Part shown: positions 16,083-23,400 of the stretch, one piece after another
How positions within the stretch are numbered: position 1 is the stretch's first letter
Layout of the letters: every line of letters starts with the position of its first letter
Assembly (NCBI GenBank): GCA_025927795.1
Contig: JAICKT010000015.1
Span: forward strand, 1-23,915
Direction of reading: 5' to 3'
Length of the DNA: 23,915 bases
Origin: Parafilimonas sp.
Lineage (GTDB): Bacteria > Bacteroidota > Bacteroidia > Chitinophagales > Chitinophagaceae
Notes under the pieces: model-generated
Seen by the model: only the letters and a program-made list of their open reading frames with translations
Database searches by the model: none
Told to the model about the DNA's origin: nothing
Translations under genes and position numbers: made by a program

Positions 16083-17073
16083 ACACGGTATAGCGTAAAA
16101 CTATTTCAATTAATAAAAAAGAAAATGCAGCAATCAATAGAGGCAAAAATTTATCTGTGTAACGGTTGTAAGTTGTAACATCTATCTTAGATTTCTCCAG
16201 TTGATTGATGCTTTGATAAATTTTTACTAATGCATCATTATCTGTTGCATGAAAATATTGTCCGCCTGTTTCATCAGCCAATTTTTTTAATAGTGGTTCA
16301 TTGAACTGTAATTTTTTATGCTGAACAACGGGTCCAAGCGGTGAATCAACTACTTCATCAACATCTTTTTCTGAGCCAACGCCAATCGTATAAATTTTAA
16401 TACCATAATATTTTGCCATTTGCAAAGCAAGGTCAGGCGGAATTGTTCCGCCAAAATCAACGCCGTCAGTTAATAAAATAATTATTTTACTTTTTGTTTT
16501 ACTGCTGCGCAAACGATCAACGCTGGTGGCAATTCCGCTGCCGATTGCCGTGCCCTCATCCTGTAAATAACCGCTTTCAATATTTGTAATCTGGTTTAGT
16601 ATCGCGTCATGATCTGTTGTAAGCGGGCATAGTGTAAAACTTAAATTGCTGAATATTACAATTCCTATTTCATCGCCCGGCCGGTTCTTTACAAAATTTG
16701 CTGCAACCTGTTTTGATGCTTCAAGTCTGTCAGGCGTAAAATCTTTTTCCGTCATACTGCCGCTAATATCGAAACATAAAATGATATCAATTCCCTGCCC
16801 GGATGTTTGTGTTTCTGTAAATTTTTCTCTTGGTCTTGCCAAAGCAATAATTAAAAAAACAATCGCAATGCAACGCAGCACAAAAGGCAAATGCCTAAAT
16901 ATTGTTTTAAAACTTGTTGAGCCTTTTAAAAAATGCGTGGTTGTAACAAGCAAAGATGCCTGTTGCCTTTTATTGCGCCGTATATATTCATAAATTAAAA
17001 TCGGCAGCAACAGCAATGCACCCAATACCCAGCTATAGGCAAACTCAATATTTTGAAACCATTCTGTCAACAT
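16066..17073 (-). CDS. batA: BatA-like membrane-anchored VWA protein
   Basis: A 335-residue inner-membrane protein. Two N-terminal membrane segments (about 12-30 and 62-79) precede a VWA domain with a full MIDAS: DISGS (Asp102, Ser104, Ser106), GTAIGSG (Thr175) and LLTDG (Asp203). A final membrane helix lies at about 312-330. This is the BatA layout from the Bacteroidota aerotolerance operon. Its start overlaps the upstream BatD-like gene by 29 bases, suggesting translational coupling. The operon ends here: no batB, batC or batE follows, and the gene instead overlaps a convergent SRPBCC gene by 17 bases. Confidence 0.9.
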   Translation of the reverse strand: MLTEWFQNIEFAYSWVLGALLLLPILIYEYIRRNKRQQASLLVTTTHFLKGSTSFKTIFRHLPFVLRCIAIVFLIIALARPREKFTETQTSGQGIDIILCFDISGSMTEKDFTPDRLEASKQVAANFVKNRPGDEIGIVIFSNLSFTLCPLTTDHDAILNQITNIESGYLQDEGTAIGSGIATSVDRLRSSKTKSKIIILLTDGVDFGGTIPPDLALQMAKYYGIKIYTIGVGSEKDVDEVVDSPLGPVVQHKKLQFNEPLLKKLADETGGQYFHATDNDALVKIYQSINQLEKSKIDVTTYNRYTDKFLPLLIAAFSFLLIEIVLRYTVFKKFP

Positions 17074-18043
17074 TTCCTTTTGCTTGTTGTATAACTAAAT
17101 CAATTTTTTGCAGGCTTGCAATAACTTCTTTTAAAATCTTTTTGCTCTCTGTTTCGGCAGGAAAATATTTTGCAAATTTTACAGAAGCATTCAAATCAAA
17201 TATATCGCGAACTTTTGCGCGTAACTCCGCATCCTGCATGTAAACACTCATCAGCGAAAACAATTCACTCATTGTTGCCTGCATAGCTTTTACATGCATA
17301 ATTTCTTCAAAGTATTGCCTGCAAATAATATCAATATCAGAATGAAATTTTTTTATTTCTGAATTTGTATTTAAATATTGCAATGAAAGTTGCTGCAACT
17401 TTTCAGTTGCCCGTTCCAGCGGTGTGCCATACAACACTGGTTTGGATGACTCAATGATTTTCTTTTTTCTTTTTTTAAGTAAAATGATAATAATAACAGC
17501 AACTATTATTATAGCAGCAGCAATTATTACAGGCATCCAGTTAAACGATTTTTCAACTTCAATTATATCTTTTATCGGGTGATAATTTTTTAGCGCAGAA
17601 ACATCTACAGGCAATACAGTTAAGTAAACAGCCGGTGAAGAAATTTTTATTTGCTTTCCGGATGTTCTGTCCTGGATAACAAAATCAAATGGGCCAAGCT
17701 GCCATTTGCCTGAATCGAAACCGGTAATTGTAAAATTTTGCTGATAAGAATTCGAGCCACTTACTTCTATCGTATCAATACTTGTGCGCTTTAAAATTTC
17801 TAAATGATTAAGTGTATCTGTTAACTGCGGCCAGTTTGCAATAAATGATGTTGCCGTATTTAAGTTGGTTAAATTTAATTGAAGTGTTACCTGCTCGCCC
17901 AATAAAATCTTATCTCTGTCTAATGAAGCGGAAACTGATTGTGCAGAAACATGAGAAAGTGAAAAACAGAAAATAAAAGTTAAAAGGCAGGTTACCTTTA
18001 AAAATTTAAAATTTGAAATTTGAAATTTGAAATTTTTCTTCAT
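17045..18043 (-). CDS. BatD-like membrane-anchored protein of the Bat operon
   Basis: A 332-residue protein. A signal peptide likely ends after HVSA (residue 34), and a periplasmic beta-rich region (about 35-165) with LLGEQVTLQLNL and AVYLTVLPVD resembles the BatD oxygen-tolerance domain. A single transmembrane helix (about 169-189) is followed by KKRKKK and a helical cytoplasmic domain. It is shorter than full BatD and is best called BatD-like. Its ATG overlaps the DUF58 stop as ATGA. The start of the signal peptide (residues 4-15, NFKFQISNFKFL) is encoded by a 7-base tandem repeat. It probably anchors or regulates the BatA/DUF58/MoxR partners. Confidence 0.75.
   Translation of the reverse strand: MKKNFKFQISNFKFLKVTCLLTFIFCFSLSHVSAQSVSASLDRDKILLGEQVTLQLNLTNLNTATSFIANWPQLTDTLNHLEILKRTSIDTIEVSGSNSYQQNFTITGFDSGKWQLGPFDFVIQDRTSGKQIKISSPAVYLTVLPVDVSALKNYHPIKDIIEVEKSFNWMPVIIAAAIIIVAVIIIILLKKRKKKIIESSKPVLYGTPLERATEKLQQLSLQYLNTNSEIKKFHSDIDIICRQYFEEIMHVKAMQATMSELFSLMSVYMQDAELRAKVRDIFDLNASVKFAKYFPAETESKKILKEVIASLQKIDLVIQQAKGNVDRMVSKY
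18001..18035. repeat. Five tandem copies of a heptanucleotide inside the BatD-like gene
   Basis: Two copies of AAAATTT followed by three of GAAATTT in perfect 7-base register (plus strand). Because 7 is not a multiple of 3, the minus-strand reading gives the repetitive peptide NFKFQISNFKFL. It lies about 9 bases inside the start codon of the BatD-like gene. Confidence 0.9.
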
Positions 18044-18906
18044 GCCCGCTTTGTAAAAAATTCCTGCAACGCTTTTACATAATCATCTCCTGTTGCAAGC
18101 TGAATAAGATCTGCACCTGCCATTCGAAAATTCTGTATTGCTTCTTCCTGAATTTTTTTATACTGTTTATGATAATTGTATTGCGTTAGATTATCATTTG
18201 TATTTATCAAAATCATTTCACCTGTTTCTGCATCCTGTACTTGTATTAAACCAATCTTTGGCAAATCTTTATCGCGACGGTCGTAAACCTGCACACCAAT
18301 TATATCATGTCTTCGTGCTGCAATTTTTAATGTTTGATTATAACCTGCATCAGCAAAATCACTTAAGATAAAAACAATGCTTTTATGTTTTGTTACACTG
18401 TTTAAATAACCGATTGCTTTTGTAATATCTGTGTCTGCAGAACGTGGCTTATGTGTAAGCATTTCACGCATCATATATAAAACATGATCCTTACCTTTTT
18501 TTGCAGGAATATATTTTTCTACTTTATCACTAAAAAAAATCAATCCTACTTTATCATTATTAGTGATGGCAGAAAAAGCAAGCACTGCTGCAAGTTCAGT
18601 TATCAAATCTTTTTTTGTTTGCCTGAAGGTGCCAAACAAGCTGCTTGCACTTACATCAATCAAAAGATAAACGCTCAATTCCCTTTCTTCTTCAAATATT
18701 TTGCTGTATGTGTGACCCATGCGCGCAGAAACATTCCAATCAATAAAGCGCACATCATCGCCCGGCTGATATTCCCGCACTTCTTTAAACGCCATACCTT
18801 GCCCGCGAAATGCAGTATGATATTCACCTGTAAAAAGATGATTGGTTAAACGTTTACTTTTTATTTCAAGAGAACGTACTTTTTTTAAGAGATCGCTTAC
18901 TTCCAT
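18040..18906 (-). CDS. DUF58 domain protein (Bat/MoxR operon)
   Basis: A 288-residue cytosolic protein. The DUF58 signature REYQPGDDVRFIDWNVSAR (44-62) is present, preceded by GMAFKEV, and a VWA-like core follows with DVSASS (Asp84, Ser86, Ser88), ILSDFAD and a C-terminal helix. DUF58 proteins are regular partners of MoxR ATPases. The start is ATG at 18904-18906 (MEVSDLL); a TTG one codon upstream is unlikely. It is separated from moxR by a 91-base gap filled with inverted 7-base repeats, and overlaps the next gene by ATGA. Confidence 0.92.
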   Translation of the reverse strand: MEVSDLLKKVRSLEIKSKRLTNHLFTGEYHTAFRGQGMAFKEVREYQPGDDVRFIDWNVSARMGHTYSKIFEEERELSVYLLIDVSASSLFGTFRQTKKDLITELAAVLAFSAITNNDKVGLIFFSDKVEKYIPAKKGKDHVLYMMREMLTHKPRSADTDITKAIGYLNSVTKHKSIVFILSDFADAGYNQTLKIAARRHDIIGVQVYDRRDKDLPKIGLIQVQDAETGEMILINTNDNLTQYNYHKQYKKIQEEAIQNFRMAGADLIQLATGDDYVKALQEFFTKRA

Positions 18907-18910
18907 CAAA

Positions 18911-18997
18911 AGTTTACAGTTTGTAGTTTATAGTTTTCGGTTTTAAGTTGAATTAAGTGCATAACTGCAAACTCAGAACTGAAAACTGCAAACTGTT
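18911..18997. repeat. Inverted pair of degenerate heptanucleotide arrays between moxR and DUF58
   Basis: The left array (18911-18952) has six 7-base units near AGTTTAN. The right array (18963-18997) has five units near AACTGNA, which is the reverse complement form. Together they fill the gap from the moxR stop to four bases before the DUF58 ATG. The arms pair with roughly 27 of 33 matches around a loop of about 10 bases, so the operon mRNA should form a long imperfect hairpin here. Confidence 0.85.
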
Positions 18998-19996
18998 TTA
19001 CGGCACATTCACCGTTTTTAAAATTTCAGAAATAATTGTTTCTGCATTGATGTTTTCTGCTTCTGCTTCATACGTTAAACCAATGCGGTGGCGCAGTACA
19101 TCTTTGCAAATTGTTTTTATATCATCGGGAATTACAAATCCTCTTTTGCGAAGAAACGCATGTGCTTTAGCTGCCAACGCAAGATTAATACTGGCTCTTG
19201 GTGAAGAACCATAATTGATTATGCTTTTCAATTTACCTAATCCATATTGTTCCGGAAAACGTGTGGCAAAAACAATATCAACGATATATTTTTCAATCTT
19301 TTCATCAATATAAACCTGTCTTGTAAGTTGTTTGCCCTGGTTTACTTCATCAAGACTTATAACCGCATTTACAGAAGGCAAAACAAGTTCCTGTACTTGC
19401 TGGCGAATAATAAGTTGTTCTTCCTGTTTACCAGGATAACCAACAATAACTTTCATCATAAAGCGATCAACCTGTGCTTCAGGCAAAGGATAAGTTCCTT
19501 CCTGCTCCAACGGATTTTGTGTGGCAAGTACAAGAAATGGTTCATCCAGTTTAAAAGTATTTTCACCAATAGTAACCTGTTTTTCCTGCATAGCTTCCAG
19601 CAATGCGCTTTGCACTTTTGCAGGCGCACGATTTATTTCATCAGCCAAAATAAAATTGGCGAAGATGGGTCCTTTGCGTACGATAAATTCGTTACGTTGC
19701 TGGTTGTAAATCATGGTGCCGGTAACATCCGCAGGCAAAAGATCAGGCGTAAATTGTATGCGACTGAATTTTGCATGCACTGCCTGTGCCAGCGATTTTA
19801 TAGTAAGCGTTTTTGCAAGACCTGGAACACCTTCCAGCAAAATATGTCCGTTGCTTAATAAAGCAATTAATAAACGGTCAATCATTTCAAACTGACCAAC
19901 AATTACTTTACCTAATTCGTTACGTAATTTTTCAGTAAAGCCGGAAGCCTGCTGAATTTTTTCGTTTAATATTCTAATGTCTTCTCCTGTTTGCAT
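18998..19996 (-). CDS. MoxR-family AAA+ ATPase
   Basis: A 332-residue cytosolic AAA+ ATPase, the first gene of the Bat-type operon. Walker A is GVPGLAKT (56-63), Walker B FILADEINR (115-123), sensor 1 ATQNP (Asn161), and EAQVDRF holds the likely arginine finger (Arg178). Other typical stretches are IQFTPDLLPADVTG and LEAMQEKQVT. MoxR proteins act as chaperone-like ATPases with VWA/DUF58 partners encoded alongside. Start ATG at 19994-19996. Divergent from ubiE across 145 bases. Confidence 0.95.
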   Translation of the reverse strand: MQTGEDIRILNEKIQQASGFTEKLRNELGKVIVGQFEMIDRLLIALLSNGHILLEGVPGLAKTLTIKSLAQAVHAKFSRIQFTPDLLPADVTGTMIYNQQRNEFIVRKGPIFANFILADEINRAPAKVQSALLEAMQEKQVTIGENTFKLDEPFLVLATQNPLEQEGTYPLPEAQVDRFMMKVIVGYPGKQEEQLIIRQQVQELVLPSVNAVISLDEVNQGKQLTRQVYIDEKIEKYIVDIVFATRFPEQYGLGKLKSIINYGSSPRASINLALAAKAHAFLRKRGFVIPDDIKTICKDVLRHRIGLTYEAEAENINAETIISEILKTVNVP

Positions 19997-20033
19997 GAAA
20001 TGTGTTTGCAGATAAACTACAAAATAAGCAGCG

Positions 20034-20066
20034 TTGCATCAGTAAAAAAAATATCAAAAATATTTG
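20034..20066 (+). promoter_or_regulatory. Putative promoter of ubiE-porT
   Basis: TTG (20034-20036) and AATATTTG (20059-20066) resemble Bacteroidota -33 and -7 elements with one mismatch and a slightly long 22-base spacer. The transcript would carry the 7-base repeat at 20099-20126 in its leader. Confidence 0.35.
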
Positions 20067-20098
20067 CGAAAACATTAACCAACAATTATGCCGCTAAG

Positions 20099-20126
20099 GT
20101 TAACGGTTAGCTGTTAACAGTTAACA
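20099..20126. repeat. Four tandem heptanucleotides in the ubiE leader
   Basis: Four 7-base units near GTTAACA in perfect register, ending 15 bases before the ubiE start codon. The unit contains the palindrome GTTAAC, and CTGTTAACAG (20111-20120) is a 10-base perfect palindrome. Confidence 0.85.
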
Positions 20127-20141
20127 GATTACCTTTACCGC

Positions 20142-20885
20142 ATGGCAATATATGCGCATGACAGTGTTGTTCCTGATAAAGAAAGTGAGGTATCAAAGAA
20201 AAGCCAGGTGGCTGAGATGTTTAATTCTATTTGCAAGCGTTATGATTTTTTAAATCGTTTTTTGAGTGTGGGTATTGATAAAAGCTGGAGGAAAAAAGCA
20301 ATCGACGAATTAAAATCTATTCAACCGAAAATATTGTTAGATGTAGCAACAGGCACCGGCGATGTTGCTATATTGGCATATAAAGTTTTGCATCCTGATA
20401 AAATAATTGGGATAGATATTTCAGATGGCATGCTTGAAATAGGAAAAAAGAAAATTAACAAACTAAACCTTTCCGCTTCAATTGAATTATTGCACGGAGA
20501 CAGCGAAACAATAAACTACAGTTCTGATACGTTTGATGCCATAACTGTTGCTTTTGGTGTACGAAATTTTGAGCATCTTGAAAAGGGTCTTTCCGAAATG
20601 CTGAAAGTGTTAAAACCGGGTGGAAAAATCTCAATACTTGAATTTTCAAAACCAAAGGCATATTTATTTAAAGGATTGTATAATCTGTACATGAAAATTA
20701 TTGCGCCGGGATTTGGAAAAATGCTCGCAAAAAATAAAGAAGCTTACGAATATTTAAATAATTCTGTACAGGCATTTCCGGATAGGCAAAGCTTTATTGA
20801 GATTATGCAAAAGGTTGGATTTAAAGAACCCTATTTTAAACAGCTTAGTTTAGGAATATGTTGTATTTATTGCGCAAGCAAGTAA
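20142..20885 (+). CDS. ubiE: Demethylmenaquinone methyltransferase (UbiE/MenG)
   Basis: A 247-residue class I SAM-dependent methyltransferase that carries out the last step of menaquinone biosynthesis in Bacteroidota, which use menaquinone rather than ubiquinone. Visible: MFNSICKRYDFLNRFLSVG, SAM motif I LLDVATGTGDVA, motif II-like ITVAFGVRNFE, LKPGGKISILEFSKP and the C-terminal LSLGICCIYCASK. The start is ATG at 20142. Its 3' end overlaps porT by 28 bases, suggesting coupled translation. Confidence 0.96.
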   Translation: MAIYAHDSVVPDKESEVSKKSQVAEMFNSICKRYDFLNRFLSVGIDKSWRKKAIDELKSIQPKILLDVATGTGDVAILAYKVLHPDKIIGIDISDGMLEIGKKKINKLNLSASIELLHGDSETINYSSDTFDAITVAFGVRNFEHLEKGLSEMLKVLKPGGKISILEFSKPKAYLFKGLYNLYMKIIAPGFGKMLAKNKEAYEYLNNSVQAFPDRQSFIEIMQKVGFKEPYFKQLSLGICCIYCASK

Positions 20886-21577
20886 TAGTTTTACTTTTCT
20901 TTCTTCTGTCGGCATTATTTGCACATGCACAAAAAGAACAAAACCGCCCGGATCATGATAACCTGCCTTATTATTTTGGTTTGACTTTCGGTTACTCTAA
21001 TATGAATTTGCATACCACAAAAGCACCGCGGTTTTTAAAATATGATAGTGTGCTTTCTGTAGAACCAGGTTCAAGCGGCGGATTTGCGGCAGGATTGCTT
21101 GCAACATTGCATTTAAATAGCCGCTTTGAACTTCGTACAGCACCACAATTAATTGTTGGAGGCGCAAAATATTTTACATACTCATTAAAATATCCGAACG
21201 CAAACGAAACGCAGATAGAAAAGAAAACTTTGCCTTCAACCATTTTTACCCTGCCCTTACAAATAAAATTTAATTCAGACAGAATTGATAATTTTCGTGT
21301 TTATATGTTGGCCGGTATAACGTATGATATTGATTTGGCCAGTAATTCCAACGAGCGCAATGCAGAAGACCTTATCAAGCTTAAAAAAAATGATTACGCA
21401 ATTGAGGGTGGTGTTGGCTTTAATTTCTTTTTAAGATTTGTTACGCTTTCTCCTGAAATAAAAATTCATAATGGCTTAACTAATATTCACGACAGAGATT
21501 CGGATCTAAAGTTTTCTAACGTATTAAACCAGTTAAAATCCAGAATGATTATTTTTTCTATTAACATAGAGCCCTAA
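20858..21577 (+). CDS. porT: PorT-like outer-membrane beta-barrel, type IX secretion/gliding
   Basis: A 239-residue protein. The signal peptide (about 1-24, IVLLFFLLSALFAHAQ) is followed by an eight-stranded-barrel type sequence: YYFGLTFGYSNMNLH, PGSSGGFAAGLLATLHL, FELRTAPQLIVGGAKYF, TIFTLPLQIKFNS, VYMLAGITYDIDL, YAIEGGVGFNFF, and LSPEIKIHNGLTN near the end. This matches the PorT/SprT family of the type IX secretion system. The position directly after ubiE agrees with an arrangement I recall from other Bacteroidota. Its start lies inside ubiE (28-base overlap). It ends 2 bases from the convergent permease gene. Confidence 0.8.
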   Translation: MLYLLRKQVIVLLFFLLSALFAHAQKEQNRPDHDNLPYYFGLTFGYSNMNLHTTKAPRFLKYDSVLSVEPGSSGGFAAGLLATLHLNSRFELRTAPQLIVGGAKYFTYSLKYPNANETQIEKKTLPSTIFTLPLQIKFNSDRIDNFRVYMLAGITYDIDLASNSNERNAEDLIKLKKNDYAIEGGVGFNFFLRFVTLSPEIKIHNGLTNIHDRDSDLKFSNVLNQLKSRMIIFSINIEP

Positions 21578-21579
21578 TC

Positions 21580-22704
21580 TTAAACAGATTTAGTTTGTGG
21601 TTTTGCAGGTGGCGATTTCTTCTTAGCTTTTTTAGTACCCAAAAATGGTTGCATATAAACGGGCATAATCTGGCGCTTTTTTCCTGGTCTTTGCAATATC
21701 GGTTGCTGATATTCTACATAATAGATTTTTATTAGAATAAAAAAATAAGAAATTAATAACGGCCCAAAAATCAGCCCGAGGAATCCAAAATATTTTAAGC
21801 CAAGTATAACACCAAGTACCGTAACAATAGGATGCACATCAGCCATTTTTTTAGCAAGGATAAATCGAATGATATTATCAAGTGTTCCCATTATCAACGC
21901 ACCAAACAGAATTACAAATATTGCCTGCCACGTGTGGCCAATAATAAATAAATATACTGCTGCGGGCACCCAAACGAGCCCCGTACCCACTACGGGTATA
22001 AGCGCTGCAAAACCTGTAACCACACCCCAAAAACCCGCCTGATTTATGCCTGCAATCCAATAGCATAAAAAGCCGGCTAAGCCCTGTGCAACTGAAATTG
22101 CCGGTATGCCAATTGTGTTGCTGAATGTTTGCTGCACAAGTTCATCCCCAAACAATTTTATCTTATCTTTCTTAAAAGGCAGATAAAAAATTATGGCCGC
22201 TTCCATGCGGTTAATATTCTGATGCATGTAATAAAGAAAAAAATACATCATTAATATTGTAGTTACAAAATTTAAACTTTGCGTTAATACAGCTGATAAC
22301 AGTGTTGAGGCAAAAGATTGAATAGAATGAAGTGTATCATCTGATATTAATTTATAATGAAATCGTTTTTGTACTACGGCATCCACCTGTTTTACAGCAT
22401 CTGTTATTATTGTAGGATGCGTTAACACGGCACTAATCTTGTTATACAAAAGGCTAACAAGACCGGCAATTGGCAAAAGAATAAGAAAAAAGGAAATGAT
22501 GATAATAAGTATGGATGTCATGCTTTTGCTCCAGCCCTTTTTTATAAGCCAGCAGGCAAAAGGTTTACTTAATACATATAACATGATTGAACCCAGAAAT
22601 GCAGAAACAAACTGAATTAAACTTGAAAAAAGAAAAATGGCAAACAATATTATTATCGCTAAAAATATGTACTTATTTACTTTAAGGTCTTTAGCATTTT
22701 CCAT
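21580..22704 (-). CDS. AI-2E/PerM-family (UPF0118) membrane permease
   Basis: A 374-residue polytopic inner-membrane protein. Paired hydrophobic segments at the N-terminus (about 12-45 and 60-85), a hydrophilic central loop (about 90-130), then several helices with the family motifs AALIPVVGTGLVWVPAA and LGLKYFGFLGLIFGPLLI. The C-terminus is a basic tail (GTKKAKKKSPPAKPQTKSV). Members include putative exporters and Na+/H+ antiporter-like proteins; the substrate cannot be told, and a role in AI-2 signalling should not be assumed. Convergent with porT, divergent from the YtxH gene. Confidence 0.92.
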   Translation of the reverse strand: MENAKDLKVNKYIFLAIIILFAIFLFSSLIQFVSAFLGSIMLYVLSKPFACWLIKKGWSKSMTSILIIIISFFLILLPIAGLVSLLYNKISAVLTHPTIITDAVKQVDAVVQKRFHYKLISDDTLHSIQSFASTLLSAVLTQSLNFVTTILMMYFFLYYMHQNINRMEAAIIFYLPFKKDKIKLFGDELVQQTFSNTIGIPAISVAQGLAGFLCYWIAGINQAGFWGVVTGFAALIPVVGTGLVWVPAAVYLFIIGHTWQAIFVILFGALIMGTLDNIIRFILAKKMADVHPIVTVLGVILGLKYFGFLGLIFGPLLISYFFILIKIYYVEYQQPILQRPGKKRQIMPVYMQPFLGTKKAKKKSPPAKPQTKSV

Positions 22705-22729
22705 AAGCGAAAATAAAATGATAATTCTC

Positions 22730-22759
22730 TAAATTTATAATATTATTTCATCCATCAAA
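22730..22759 (-). promoter_or_regulatory. Putative promoter of the AI-2E-family permease gene
   Basis: On the minus strand TTTG (22756-22759) and TAAATTTA (22730-22737) are 18 bases apart, similar to -33/-7 elements with one mismatch. TAAATTTA is its own reverse complement, so it could serve the divergent YtxH operon as well. Confidence 0.35.
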
Positions 22760-22770
22760 TTCCACAAATC

Positions 22771-23031
22771 ATGAATACAAGTCAAAAATTTTTATCAGGA
22801 ATTATAATAGGAGTAACTGTAGGTGCAGCAATATTATTGTTAACAAAAACAGATAAAGGAAAAGAATTTTTATCTGATGTTGCTGATGCCGCAGATGATG
22901 CAAAAGACACTCTTAAAGACAAGGCAGGCTCGCTTGAAAAACAATTTAAAGAATTGATTAAAAAAGGTAAATCATTCATCAGCGACCTTGAAGATAAAGC
23001 TAAAGATATAACAAGCGCAATTACAGATTAA
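22771..23031 (+). CDS. YtxH domain protein
   Basis: An 86-residue protein with one N-terminal membrane helix (about 8-25, FLSGIIIGVTVGAAILLL) preceding TKTDKGKEF, then a charged amphipathic helix rich in Asp, Ala and Lys (about 30-84) of the YtxH / gas-vesicle-like type. Family members are linked to general stress. First gene of a three-gene set with 20-base and 1-base gaps downstream. Confidence 0.85.
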   Translation: MNTSQKFLSGIIIGVTVGAAILLLTKTDKGKEFLSDVADAADDAKDTLKDKAGSLEKQFKELIKKGKSFISDLEDKAKDITSAITD

Positions 23032-23051
23032 TCAAAACTAAAAAAATATAA

Positions 23052-23399
23052 ATGCCAGAAGAGCAAGATTTTTTTAAAGACACAAAGCAAAAATTGCAGC
23101 AATACGTGCAGCAACGCATTCTGTTATTGCGGTTACAGGCAACGGACAAAGTTTCGCGTATTGCTTCGGCAGTAATTACTTCCGTATTAATATTTATAAT
23201 TGGATTATTTCTTTTAGTATTCGCAAGTATTACTGCCGGTTTCTGGCTTGCAAGTATTACCGGCAGTTTAATTGCAGGCTTTGGTATAGTAGCACTATTT
23301 TATTTTCTTGTGTTTCTATTCATCATTATTTTCTTAAAGAAAATGCTGCAGAATTTATTTATTAATAAACTAATTCGCCTGTTTCATAAAAAAGATTAA
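23052..23399 (+). CDS. Holin superfamily III / YqjE-like membrane protein
   Basis: A 115-residue protein: a charged N-terminal helix (1-35), two membrane helices (about 38-64 and 70-95) and a basic tail. This layout fits the phage holin-III-like (YqjE) family, which in non-phage contexts appears with YtxH-type genes. No phage genes are nearby, so it is probably a cellular envelope protein and not a lysis protein. Confidence 0.8.
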   Translation: MPEEQDFFKDTKQKLQQYVQQRILLLRLQATDKVSRIASAVITSVLIFIIGLFLLVFASITAGFWLASITGSLIAGFGIVALFYFLVFLFIIIFLKKMLQNLFINKLIRLFHKKD

Positions 23400-23400
23400 A

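Noticed and set aside
18911..18997. CRISPR array
   Set aside because: The units are 7 bases with no spacers and change orientation in the middle.
19247..19858. 203-residue open frame on the plus strand opposite moxR
   Set aside because: It is antisense to conserved AAA+ motifs and its composition (rich in Phe, Asn, Cys) is not protein-like.
23052..23399. Prophage remnant, from the holin-like protein
   Set aside because: No other phage gene nearby, and this family is common in chromosomal YtxH-type operons.
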